Assembly (NCBI GenBank): GCA_039184055.1
Contig: JBCDBH010000056.1
Coordinates: 1-21,546 of the forward strand
Direction: 5' to 3'
DNA from: JBCDBH01 sp039184055
GTDB lineage: Bacteria > Acidobacteriota > Thermoanaerobaculia > Multivoradales > J023
DNA length: 21,546 bases
Positions within the stretch are counted from its first letter, which is position 1. Each line of letters begins with the position of its first letter. This document shows, piece by piece, positions 6,757-14,312 of this stretch. The notes under the pieces are model-generated. The model saw only the letters and a program-made list of their open reading frames with translations. It was not told where the DNA came from and searched no databases. The position numbers were made by a program, and so were the translations under genes.

Positions 6757-9700
6757 TGGCGTTCAAACGCGAAAACGTCATTCGCTCCGCCGAGAAGTAC
6801 GTCTCGCGCGGCAAGCTCGAAGCGGCGATCCGCGAGTACCGCAAAGTCCTCGCCGAGAACCCCAACGACGCCAATACGCTCAATCGCGTCGGCGATCTCT
6901 ATGCCCGGATCGAGCGTTTCGACGAGGCGGTCAAGCTCTTCACCCAGATCGCCGAGCAATACACCCGTGATGGCTTTTTCGTCAAAGCGATCGCCATCTA
7001 CAAAAAGATCATCAAGCTCGACCCGACTTCGTTGCCGGTGTACGAGCGTTTGGCCGAGCTCTATCACCGCCAGGGCTTGATCAATGAGGCGCGTAGCCAG
7101 TACCAGGTGCTGGCCGACTATTACGAGAAGCACGACAACGCGACCTCGGCGCTCAACATCTACCACCGCATGGCGGAGCTCGAGCCCGACGATCCGAAAT
7201 ATCTCTACAAGCTGGCCGAGCTCTACACGTCGCAGCGGCTCGACGACAAGGCGATCCAGAGCTATCGCAAGCTGGCCGATCTTTTCGTGGTCGACGGCTC
7301 GCTCGACGAGGCCACCAAGGTCTATCTCACGGCGCTCGACGTCTCGGCCGAGAACCTCGAGATGATCAAAGAGGGCGTGGCCGCGTTGCACAACGGTGGC
7401 GCCACCTCGAATGCCGCGCAGGTGCTCGCCAAGGCGGTACAGCTCAACCCGGAAGCCGCGAAGATCGCCAAACAGGTCGGGCTGACCCAAGACGCGCTTC
7501 CCGATGACACGAGCATCGAGGAAACCTCGGCGACGATCAGCGCCTCCCCGGCGGACGAGCCCGAAATCGAAATCGAGATCGAGGACGAACCGAGCTTCGA
7601 TCTCGCCGGCGAAGGCGGTTTCGACCTGGGCGGTGGTGACCTCGACAACGCGATGGCCGCGGCAGCGGCAGCGGTCGACGACCAACCCGCTTCGCTGAGC
7701 GCCGATGACGACGGCACCTTCACCCTCGATCTCGACGATGAAGAAGAAGCGGCGGAGATCGAGTCCTTCACCCTCGATCTCGACGACGACGACGAGCCGT
7801 CTTCGCAGGTCAAGCCGCCACCCGATCTCGAGCCTCTTCCCGAGGTCGACAAGGAAGAAGAGGTCTTCACCTTCGACCTCGAAGACGACGGGCCCGCGCC
7901 TGCATTCGCCGGACCACCGTCGCTCGACGAGGCGGCGGACGCGACCGCGTTCAGCCTCGATCTCGATCTCGAAGACGACGCGCCGGCCCCAACCCAGGTC
8001 GCGCCCCCCGACGACGATGAAGGCACCTTTACGCTCGATCTCGACGACGACGAAGATCCACCGAGCCAGGTCAAGCCACCGCCCGATCTCGAACCGTCGG
8101 CATGGCAACAGGAAAGCTCGGACGACGCGTTCGACCTGAGCTTCGAAGACGTTGGGCTCGATGAGGAGTCGCTCGACGAGGTCGCGCTAGACGAAGAACC
8201 GCTCGATGAGGAACCGCTAGAAGAGGACGCGTTCGACATCTCGTTCGCCGAGACCCCGCCACGAGCCGCTTCCCCCGTAGCGGCCGACGAAGAGCTCTTC
8301 GGCGACGCCACGGTCGCCATCGACCGCCCCGCTGCCCACGGCGAAGACGATGTCGAGATCGACTGGCAGATGGACGATCTCGATCTTCCCGAGCCGGACG
8401 CCTTGGTGGACGAACCGTCGATCGCCTCGTCGGGCGCCCACGCCATCGCCGAGATCGATCTCGAAATCGAAGACGACGACGAACCGGTCGCGAGCGTTCC
8501 GGAGGAAGCCGAACCCGAACCGGTCATCGACGAAGCGCCTGTCGTGGCCGCTCCAGTCGAGCCCGACCCGGCCCCCGCCGACGAGCCCCCACCGGTGCGA
8601 CGCGAGGAAGATCTGCTCGCCGAAGCCCAGGTGTTCTTCAAATACGGGCTCAACGGCAAAGCCGAGGATCGTCTCCGCGAGCTACTCGACAGTCATGCCG
8701 AGCATCTCCCCGCGCTCGAGCTCTTCGTCCGTCTACGTCTCGCCGAGGACGCCCACGACGACGTGCTCGAACGCGCCAACCATCTCGCCGAGTTGGCGAT
8801 CGGCGCGGGTGAGACCGAGCTTTGGCAGCGGCTACGCGACACCCTCGCCGACGCCGGCTTTACGGTCGACGAAGAGCGGGTCGTCGGTCTGCCGGGCGAA
8901 TTCATCGAGACCTCACAGAGCCAGAACCGCATCATGCAGCTGCTCGAGAGTCTCGACGAGGTGGAGCCCGCACCGACGCCGGCACCCGTGGTCGAGGTCG
9001 AGGAGACTCCACCCGAGCCGGTGACCACCAGCGAGCCGAAAAAGCTCGTTTCGCTGGCCGACGAGCTCAGTCTCGACGACCTCGACGATGAGCTCGACAG
9101 TGAGCTCGACACGATCGACGACACCCCGGCCGCCGAGCCGGCGGCCTCATTGGTCGACGCGCTCGACGACACCACCACCGGCATGAGCTGGCTCGACGAC
9201 GTGTCGTCACCCACGCCGACGACGAGCCCGGTCGAAGACAGCCTCTTCGACGAGGAAGACGATTTCTTCGACCTCGCCGCCGAGCTCGAACGCGAGCTCA
9301 CCGACGACGAGCTGATGGCCGACACCGAGATGGTGCAGCAGCCACAAGAGCAGAGCCTCGAAGACATCGTCGAAGGCTTCAAAAAAGGTGTCGCCGAGCA
9401 TCTTTCGGCCGAGGACTACGACACCCATTTCAATCTCGGTATCGCCTATCGCGAAATGGGTTTGCTCGACGAAGCGATCGGTGAGTTCCAGCTGTCGTCG
9501 AAAGATCCGCGTCACCTCGTCGAATCGAGCTCGATGCTGGGGATCTGCTTTCTCGACAAGGGCCTGCCCGAGCTCGCCATCAAGTGGTATCGCAAGGGCC
9601 TCGAAGCGACCCAGATCAGCGACGACGAAGCGGTCGGTCTGCTCTACGACATGGCCAACGTCTATATCGATATCGGCAATCCCGACGCCGCCTACAAGAC

Positions 9701-9782
9701 CTTTGTCGAGCTCTACGGCATCAACAGCAACTACCGCGACGTCTCGGTCAAGCTCCAGGAGCTGGCCGGACAGCGTTCCTGA
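6756..9782 (+). CDS. Large TPR protein with acidic disordered linkers
   Basis: Role unknown; probably a cytoplasmic scaffold, since there is no signal peptide or membrane segment. N-terminal TPRs cover about residues 1-245, starting MAFKRENVIRSAEKYVSRGK, a beginning I associate with Acidobacteriota/deltaproteobacterial TPR proteins. Residues 250-610 are strongly acidic and low complexity, with at least five F-[ST]-[LF]-D-L motifs and two F-D-[LI]-S-F variants. A 23-residue unit is nearly duplicated (DNA 7767-7835 and 8028-8096, ending VKPPPDLEP). A short helical segment lies near 615-720, a second acidic linker follows, and a C-terminal TPR block covers about 870-1008 (EDYDTHFNLGIAYREMGLL). 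The start overlaps the rnhB stop by one base. The plan resembles FimV- or SgmX-like polar scaffolds only in a loose way; no homology is claimed. The acidic codons create long antisense ORFs, which I reject. Confidence 0.85.
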   Translation: MAFKRENVIRSAEKYVSRGKLEAAIREYRKVLAENPNDANTLNRVGDLYARIERFDEAVKLFTQIAEQYTRDGFFVKAIAIYKKIIKLDPTSLPVYERLAELYHRQGLINEARSQYQVLADYYEKHDNATSALNIYHRMAELEPDDPKYLYKLAELYTSQRLDDKAIQSYRKLADLFVVDGSLDEATKVYLTALDVSAENLEMIKEGVAALHNGGATSNAAQVLAKAVQLNPEAAKIAKQVGLTQDALPDDTSIEETSATISASPADEPEIEIEIEDEPSFDLAGEGGFDLGGGDLDNAMAAAAAAVDDQPASLSADDDGTFTLDLDDEEEAAEIESFTLDLDDDDEPSSQVKPPPDLEPLPEVDKEEEVFTFDLEDDGPAPAFAGPPSLDEAADATAFSLDLDLEDDAPAPTQVAPPDDDEGTFTLDLDDDEDPPSQVKPPPDLEPSAWQQESSDDAFDLSFEDVGLDEESLDEVALDEEPLDEEPLEEDAFDISFAETPPRAASPVAADEELFGDATVAIDRPAAHGEDDVEIDWQMDDLDLPEPDALVDEPSIASSGAHAIAEIDLEIEDDDEPVASVPEEAEPEPVIDEAPVVAAPVEPDPAPADEPPPVRREEDLLAEAQVFFKYGLNGKAEDRLRELLDSHAEHLPALELFVRLRLAEDAHDDVLERANHLAELAIGAGETELWQRLRDTLADAGFTVDEERVVGLPGEFIETSQSQNRIMQLLESLDEVEPAPTPAPVVEVEETPPEPVTTSEPKKLVSLADELSLDDLDDELDSELDTIDDTPAAEPAASLVDALDDTTTGMSWLDDVSSPTPTTSPVEDSLFDEEDDFFDLAAELERELTDDELMADTEMVQQPQEQSLEDIVEGFKKGVAEHLSAEDYDTHFNLGIAYREMGLLDEAIGEFQLSSKDPRHLVESSSMLGICFLDKGLPELAIKWYRKGLEATQISDDEAVGLLYDMANVYIDIGNPDAAYKTFVELYGINSNYRDVSVKLQELAGQRS

Positions 9783-9785
9783 ATC

Positions 9786-10844
9786 ATGGAAAATCGAGTC
9801 CTGTGGGTCGCGCTGATCGTGGTGGCGGTGCTGGCCGCGGCATTGTTGCTCAAACCCACGGTCGAGGAGCAGCTCGCGCCCGAGATCACACACGCCTGGA
9901 TCGCGATCGAAGTCGACGGTGAAGGCGTGGCGCGACCCGGACCCGTCGATCTTCCGGTCGACACGTCCTTCATGCTCCACGGTGTGCTCGAGGCGGTGAC
10001 GCGAGATGGCCGCGCGGTCTATTACACCGAAGCACCGGCTCTCGAAATCGACGGCATCCGGGTCGCCGACGAAGATCTGCGCCCCTGGGACCGCCCGGGA
10101 GACATGCGCGCTCGCTGGTCGACCCTCGAAGGCACGCTGCCCTACGTCGAGCTCAAGGACGAGAGCACACTCGCCACCTCGGTGATCGAGCCTTTCCTAC
10201 GCGCCAGCTGGCCGCTCGCCTGGTCGATTCCCGGCGACCTCGAACCGGCCAACGACGACCACCTGCAGAATCCCCGAACCTTCTACGGCTTCGGCACGCA
10301 GTGGCTGCAAATCCGCTTCGAACGCTATAGCGATGAGCGCGACCTGCTTCCCGAAGAAACCTGGGCGTCACCCGACGCCACCGCGTTGTGGACCGATCCC
10401 AGCGGCTTTCGCGCCCGGATCAGCGCCGTGCTCCCGGGGGCGCTCGGCCCAGCGTCGAGTGTGTTCGGTCTCACTCAGCTCGAGCTCCCCGCTTCGGCCT
10501 CCGAGGAACAACGCCAGCAGCTTCGTGATCTCGCCGACGCCGGGCTGATCTTCTCCCGTCTCACCATCATTCGTGACCAGCTACGGGCCGCCGGGCTCGG
10601 TCTCGACACGGTCGATTGGCAGCTGCTCTCGCTCACCGGCGACGCGGTATTCGGCGGCGACGCCAGCCCGGGGGATTTGCTCCAGGTCGGTGAGCGCGTC
10701 ACGGTGTTGTGGCGTGACGAAGGGACCGTCGGCATCGTCGACGGCGAGGACTTGGTCTTCGACTTTTATCGCGGTGCCGCCGTCCGTCCGCTCGCTGAAG
10801 TGTTCAGCGGTGAAGCCGCCAAGGTCGCGCGTCTCTCACTCTGA
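9786..10844 (+). CDS. Unrecognised membrane-anchored protein
   Basis: I do not recognise this 352-aa protein. Seen: an uncleaved-looking N-terminal hydrophobic helix (about residues 5-22, VLWVALIVVAVLAAALLL) followed by a hydrophilic, acidic domain of about 325 residues with few cysteines, probably periplasmic. Features include an RPWDRPGDMRARWSTLEGTLPYVELKD stretch broken by no repeats, a GFGTQWLQIRFERYSDERDLL-like segment, and a C-terminal piece (PGDLLQVGERVTVLW...) that looks like a small beta barrel. It starts 3 nt after the TPR gene and ends 9 nt before rarA, so it is very likely in the same transcript. The Shine-Dalgarno is weak, which fits translational coupling. Function cannot be assigned. 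Confidence 0.8.
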   Translation: MENRVLWVALIVVAVLAAALLLKPTVEEQLAPEITHAWIAIEVDGEGVARPGPVDLPVDTSFMLHGVLEAVTRDGRAVYYTEAPALEIDGIRVADEDLRPWDRPGDMRARWSTLEGTLPYVELKDESTLATSVIEPFLRASWPLAWSIPGDLEPANDDHLQNPRTFYGFGTQWLQIRFERYSDERDLLPEETWASPDATALWTDPSGFRARISAVLPGALGPASSVFGLTQLELPASASEEQRQQLRDLADAGLIFSRLTIIRDQLRAAGLGLDTVDWQLLSLTGDAVFGGDASPGDLLQVGERVTVLWRDEGTVGIVDGEDLVFDFYRGAAVRPLAEVFSGEAAKVARLSL

Positions 10845-10853
10845 GCCCCGACG

Positions 10854-12269
10854 ATGACCGGCAGTCTGTTCGACGACCTTCCCCAAGCCGAACCGGCTCG
10901 AGAGACCCGCGAGCCGGCGAGCGTCCCGGCCGATTCACCACTCGCCGAACGGATGCGTCCCCGTGGTCTCGACGAGGTCGTGGGCCACGAGTCGGTGGTC
11001 GGTGAGCACGGCTTTCTCCGTCGCGCCATCGATGCCGACCGGGTGCAGTCGTTGATCCTGTGGGGACCACCGGGCACCGGCAAAACCACCCTCGCCCACC
11101 TCGTGGCCGAAGCCACCGCGAGCCGTTTCGTCCCCTTCTCGGCGGTCACCAGCGGCATCAAAGAAGTACGCCAGGTGATGACCGATGCCGCCCGGCTGCG
11201 CAAAGCCGGTGGCGGTCGCACCCTGCTCTTCGTCGACGAGATCCACCGCTTCAACCGCGCGCAACAAGACGCCTTCCTGCCCTTCGTCGAGCGCGGCGAG
11301 ATCGTGCTGGTGGGCGCCACCACCGAGAATCCGTCCTTCGAGCTCAACGGCGCGTTGATGTCGCGCTGTCGGGTTGTGGTGCTCGAGCCGCTCGACGCCG
11401 ACGCCATCGACACCCTTCTCCGCCGCGCGCTCACCGAGCCACGTGGTCTCGGTGACCACGGCCTCGAGCTCGACGACGAAGCCCGTGCCACGATCGTCCA
11501 GCTGGCCGCCGGGGACGCGCGCAAAGCGCTCAATCTGCTCGAAGCCGTGGTGCTCGACGTCGCCGGCACGACGCCAGACGATACGCCCGTCGACCGCGAC
11601 ACCGTCACCCGAGTCGTACAACGCAAGGTCCTGCTCTACGATCGCGACGGCGAAGAGCATTTCAATCTCATTTCGGCGCTGCACAAGTCGTTGCGGGACA
11701 GTGACGTCGACGCGTCGGTCTATTGGCTGGTGCGCATGCTCGAAGCCGGTGAGGATCCCGGCTACATCGCACGCCGTATGCTGGTCTTCGCCAGCGAAGA
11801 CGTAGGACTCGCCGATCCCGCCGCGATGGGTCGCGTGCTCGAAGCCTGGAACACCTTCGATCGACTCGGTCATCCCGAAGGCGCCATGGCGCTCGTCCAA
11901 GCCGCTGTCTATCTCGCCTCGGCGCCAAAGAGCAACGCCGTCTACCGAGCCTGGAAGAAAGCGCGACAAGTGGTCGCCGAACGTCCCGCCGACCCAGTGC
12001 CCAAGGTGATCCGCAACGCCCCGACACGCTTGATGCGTGATCTCGGCTACGGCGACGGCTATGTCTACGCACACGACGCCGAGGAAGGGACCGGTGGTCT
12101 CGACTGCCTTCCCGACGCCCTTGCCGGTACGCGGTTTTTCGAGCCGAGCGGCGCGGGGGCCGAAGCCGAGCTGGCCGAACGTCTCGACGACTGGCGCGAG
12201 CGTCGCACGCGCGCGCAACAAACCGGTCGCACGCCTACGTCCAAGCCCAAACCCAAACCGTCACATTGA
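10854..12269 (+). CDS. rarA: Replication-associated recombination protein RarA (MgsA)
   Basis: AAA+ ATPase of the RarA/Mgs1/WRNIP1 family that acts at stalled replication forks. At 471 aa it is slightly longer than the E. coli protein. Seen: PLAERMRPRGLDEVVGHESV, Walker A GPPGTGKTT (71-79), Walker B LLFVDEIHRF (D128, E129), sensor GATTENPSFEL, arginine finger in ALMSRCRV, sensor-2 GDARKALNLLE, and the family-specific C-terminal tetramerisation region with LIRN-like and DLGYGDGYVYAHD blocks. The N-terminal SLFDDLP resembles a sliding-clamp-binding peptide (inference). A short hairpin lies 5 nt after the stop. Confidence 0.95.
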   Translation: MTGSLFDDLPQAEPARETREPASVPADSPLAERMRPRGLDEVVGHESVVGEHGFLRRAIDADRVQSLILWGPPGTGKTTLAHLVAEATASRFVPFSAVTSGIKEVRQVMTDAARLRKAGGGRTLLFVDEIHRFNRAQQDAFLPFVERGEIVLVGATTENPSFELNGALMSRCRVVVLEPLDADAIDTLLRRALTEPRGLGDHGLELDDEARATIVQLAAGDARKALNLLEAVVLDVAGTTPDDTPVDRDTVTRVVQRKVLLYDRDGEEHFNLISALHKSLRDSDVDASVYWLVRMLEAGEDPGYIARRMLVFASEDVGLADPAAMGRVLEAWNTFDRLGHPEGAMALVQAAVYLASAPKSNAVYRAWKKARQVVAERPADPVPKVIRNAPTRLMRDLGYGDGYVYAHDAEEGTGGLDCLPDALAGTRFFEPSGAGAEAELAERLDDWRERRTRAQQTGRTPTSKPKPKPSH

Positions 12270-12274
12270 TTGTT

Positions 12275-12291
12275 TCGGACGCCCTGTCCGA
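12275..12291 (+). terminator. Weak hairpin after rarA
   Basis: TCGGAC (12275-12280) and GTCCGA (12286-12291) form a perfect 6-bp stem with a 5-nt loop, 5 nt past the rarA stop. The tail (TTCATCG) is not T-rich, so this is a weak terminator, a pause site or chance. Confidence 0.3.
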
Positions 12292-12324
12292 TTCATCGAG
12301 GTTGCATCGTTACTAGCCAACAGT

Positions 12325-13848
12325 ATGTTGGCACGAGCACGAACCGCCACGCCCTGGGGCATCGATGCCCATCCCGTCCAGGTCGACGTCGACGTCCGTC
12401 CTGGGCTGCCACAGATGTCGATCGTCGGCCTGCCCGACGCCTCGATCCGTGAAAGCCGCGAGCGCGTCCGCGCGGCGATCAAGAATTCGGGTTTCGAGCT
12501 GCCACCCCGCGCGGTGGTGATCAACCTCGCACCCGCCGATCTACGCAAGGAAGGCAGTCATATCGATCTCGCCATCGCCCTGGCGCTCCTCGCCGCGCTG
12601 GGTGTGATCGAAGACGGCGCGCTCGAGGATCGCTTGGTGTGTGGCGAGCTCGGTCTCGACGGTGCGGTACGACCGATACGTGGCGGGTTGGCAATCGCCG
12701 ACCTAGCCAGACGTGACGGCGATCGGGAGCTGCTGGTCCCGGTGGCCAACGGTGGTGAGGCGGCGGCGCTCGACGGAGTCACGGTGATTCCGGTACCGAG
12801 CCTGATCGCCGCGGTCGAGCACCTCCGCGGCAGCGAGACGATCCCCGACGCCCGCCCGGTGGACCCCGAACCACTCGCCCGTGGCTGGATCGACATGGCC
12901 GAGGTTCGTGGTCAAGAGACCGCCAAACGCGCGCTCGAAGTGGCGGCGGCGGGCGCCCACAATCTGCTCCTCATCGGCCCTCCTGGAACCGGAAAGACGA
13001 TGCTGGCGCGCACCCTTCCGGGCATCCTGCCGCCTCTGTCGAAGACGGAAGCGATCGAGGTGACCAAGATTCGCTCGCTGGTCGCCGAATCACCTCCGGC
13101 GTCATTGGTCACCGAGCGACCGTTTCGTAGCCCCCATCCGGCGGTGAGCACCTACGGCCTGATCGGCGGTGGTTCGACGCCTCGCCCGGGCGAGGTGACT
13201 CTGGCGCACGCGGGCGTGCTTTTTCTCGACGAGCTTCCCGAGTTCCGACGATCGACGCTCGAAGGGCTTCGACAGCCGCTCGAAGATGGCCAGGTCAGCA
13301 TCGTGCGAGCACGCGCCCGCTGTACATTTCCGTCGCGCTTCGCGCTCGTCGCGGCGATGAATCCGTGTCCGTGTGGCCACCTCGGCGACGAACGCAAGGT
13401 GTGTCACTGCGCACCCCACACCATCGAGCGCTATCGCTCGAAGATCTCGGGCCCTTTGCTCGATCGAATCGATCTCCACATCGAGGTGCCGACCGTGCCG
13501 ATCGCGGCGTGGCGCGCCGCGCCAGGCGAGTCGTCGGCCGACGTCGCCACGCGGGTGGCGACGGCCCGCGCGCGCCAGCGCGCCCGCTACGGCGCCGACG
13601 ACTCCACTCCGGTCAACGCGGCGATGCAGGATCTCGATCGTCATGCCCGTCTCGACAAAGGTGGCCAGAGACTGCTCGACGCCGCCTACGATCGTCTCGG
13701 TCTATCGGCACGCGCCGTGACTCGGATTCGCAAAGTGGCGCGCACCCTCGCCGATCTTGCCGATCGAGAGCGGATCACATCGGCCGATGTGGCCGAAGCG
13801 ATCCAATACCGCGCGCTCGATCGACGAAGCTCGGACCTTTACATTTGA
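12325..13848 (+). CDS. comM: YifB/ComM-family Mg-chelatase-like AAA+ ATPase
   Basis: ComM is a hexameric helicase that extends branch migration during natural transformation in Vibrio and Acinetobacter; homologues are widespread, also in non-competent bacteria. The 507-aa length is normal. Seen: N-terminal Lon-protease-like domain (GIDAHPVQVDVDVRPGLP, IVGLPDASIRESRERVRAAI), Walker A GPPGTGKT (218-225), Walker B VLFLDELPEF (D302, E303), and a four-cysteine knuckle (C348, C350, C360, C362) in the MNPCPCGH...CHC stretch. The C-terminal Mg_chelatase_C-type region ends in the RKVARTLADLADRERI and IQYRALDRR blocks. I choose ATG 12325 because it gives the family's MLAR-x-GIDA start. The frame is open upstream to 12037, but that overlaps rarA. 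No Shine-Dalgarno is visible. The gene is convergent with yccF at 15 nt. Confidence 0.94.
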   Translation: MLARARTATPWGIDAHPVQVDVDVRPGLPQMSIVGLPDASIRESRERVRAAIKNSGFELPPRAVVINLAPADLRKEGSHIDLAIALALLAALGVIEDGALEDRLVCGELGLDGAVRPIRGGLAIADLARRDGDRELLVPVANGGEAAALDGVTVIPVPSLIAAVEHLRGSETIPDARPVDPEPLARGWIDMAEVRGQETAKRALEVAAAGAHNLLLIGPPGTGKTMLARTLPGILPPLSKTEAIEVTKIRSLVAESPPASLVTERPFRSPHPAVSTYGLIGGGSTPRPGEVTLAHAGVLFLDELPEFRRSTLEGLRQPLEDGQVSIVRARARCTFPSRFALVAAMNPCPCGHLGDERKVCHCAPHTIERYRSKISGPLLDRIDLHIEVPTVPIAAWRAAPGESSADVATRVATARARQRARYGADDSTPVNAAMQDLDRHARLDKGGQRLLDAAYDRLGLSARAVTRIRKVARTLADLADRERITSADVAEAIQYRALDRRSSDLYI

Positions 13849-13863
13849 GATGAGAGTCAGCCG

Positions 13864-14232
13864 TCAGACGAGATCGCGCCCCATCGGTAGGAGTGACATC
13901 GGAATGAGCTTGACGTGCTGCACGGCGAACGGAATACCGATGATGGTAACGGTGAGGATGGCGGCCCAGAAGAGATGCATGAGCGCGATCTCCCAGCCGA
14001 AGAGGATGAGCCACAGGATGTTGAAGATCAGCCGCAAGGGGCTGTCGGCATCGGGCCGGGTAACGAGCTCTTTGCCAAAGGGCATGAAGCTCGCGACGCC
14101 CAGCCGGATCGACTGGATGCCAAAGGGGATGCCGATGATGGTGAAACACAGCAGCACGCCGCCGATGATGTAGCCGACTCCGGCGAAAAAGCCACCGAAG
14201 ACCAGCCAGATGATGTTGCCAAATAGAGACAT
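13864..14232 (-). CDS. yccF: YccF-domain inner-membrane protein
   Basis: Small integral membrane protein of the YccF (DUF307) family; function unknown. The 122 aa carry two YccF units: IIWLVFGGFFAGVGYIIGG followed by LCFTIIGIPFGIQSIRLG, then ILWLILFGWEIALMHLFWA and ILTVTIIGIPFAVQHVKL. That makes about four hydrophobic stretches, each pair closed by the diagnostic TIIGIPF. The start ATG at 14232 is preceded by GGAGGAG. A longer frame to 14289 is rejected because that part lies over a terminator-like hairpin. The Shine-Dalgarno sits in the loop of a perfect 6-bp hairpin. Confidence 0.93.
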   Translation of the reverse strand: MSLFGNIIWLVFGGFFAGVGYIIGGVLLCFTIIGIPFGIQSIRLGVASFMPFGKELVTRPDADSPLRLIFNILWLILFGWEIALMHLFWAAILTVTIIGIPFAVQHVKLIPMSLLPMGRDLV

Positions 14233-14247
14233 GGATGCTCCTCCATG
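14230..14247 (-). promoter_or_regulatory. Hairpin trapping the yccF ribosome-binding site
   Basis: In the minus-strand mRNA CATGGA (14247-14242) pairs perfectly with TCCATG (14235-14230). The Shine-Dalgarno core is in the 6-nt loop and the start codon is in the stem. This could lower translation initiation or respond to temperature or a ligand; the role is inferred. Confidence 0.5.
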
Positions 14248-14280
14248 AGAAATCGATAAAGAAGGGGGAGGGGCTCCCCC
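14247..14280 (-). terminator. Intrinsic terminator/attenuator between carboxypeptidase and yccF
   Basis: Reading the minus strand, GGGGGAG (14280-14274) and CTCCCCC (14270-14264) form a 7-bp GC stem with a 3-nt loop, followed directly by a T-rich tail (TTCTTTATCGATTT). It ends transcripts from the carboxypeptidase gene, or attenuates read-through to yccF, whose start is about 30 nt further on. Confidence 0.65.
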
Positions 14281-14312
14281 GTCAGGCACTACGACCGATC
14301 GGCGTCGAGGAT

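Noticed and set aside
6648..8108. 486-aa minus-strand ORF across rnhB and the TPR gene
   Set aside because: Arg/Val/Glu-biased translation with no domain; a by-product of GAC/GAG/CTC codons on the coding strand.
7322..8659. 445-aa Ser-rich minus-strand ORF
   Set aside because: Almost pure Ser/Arg/Gly low complexity, the antisense image of the acidic linker.
10935..12221. 428-aa minus-strand ORF over rarA
   Set aside because: RarA motifs on the plus strand are complete and convincing; the antisense frame has no recognisable domain.
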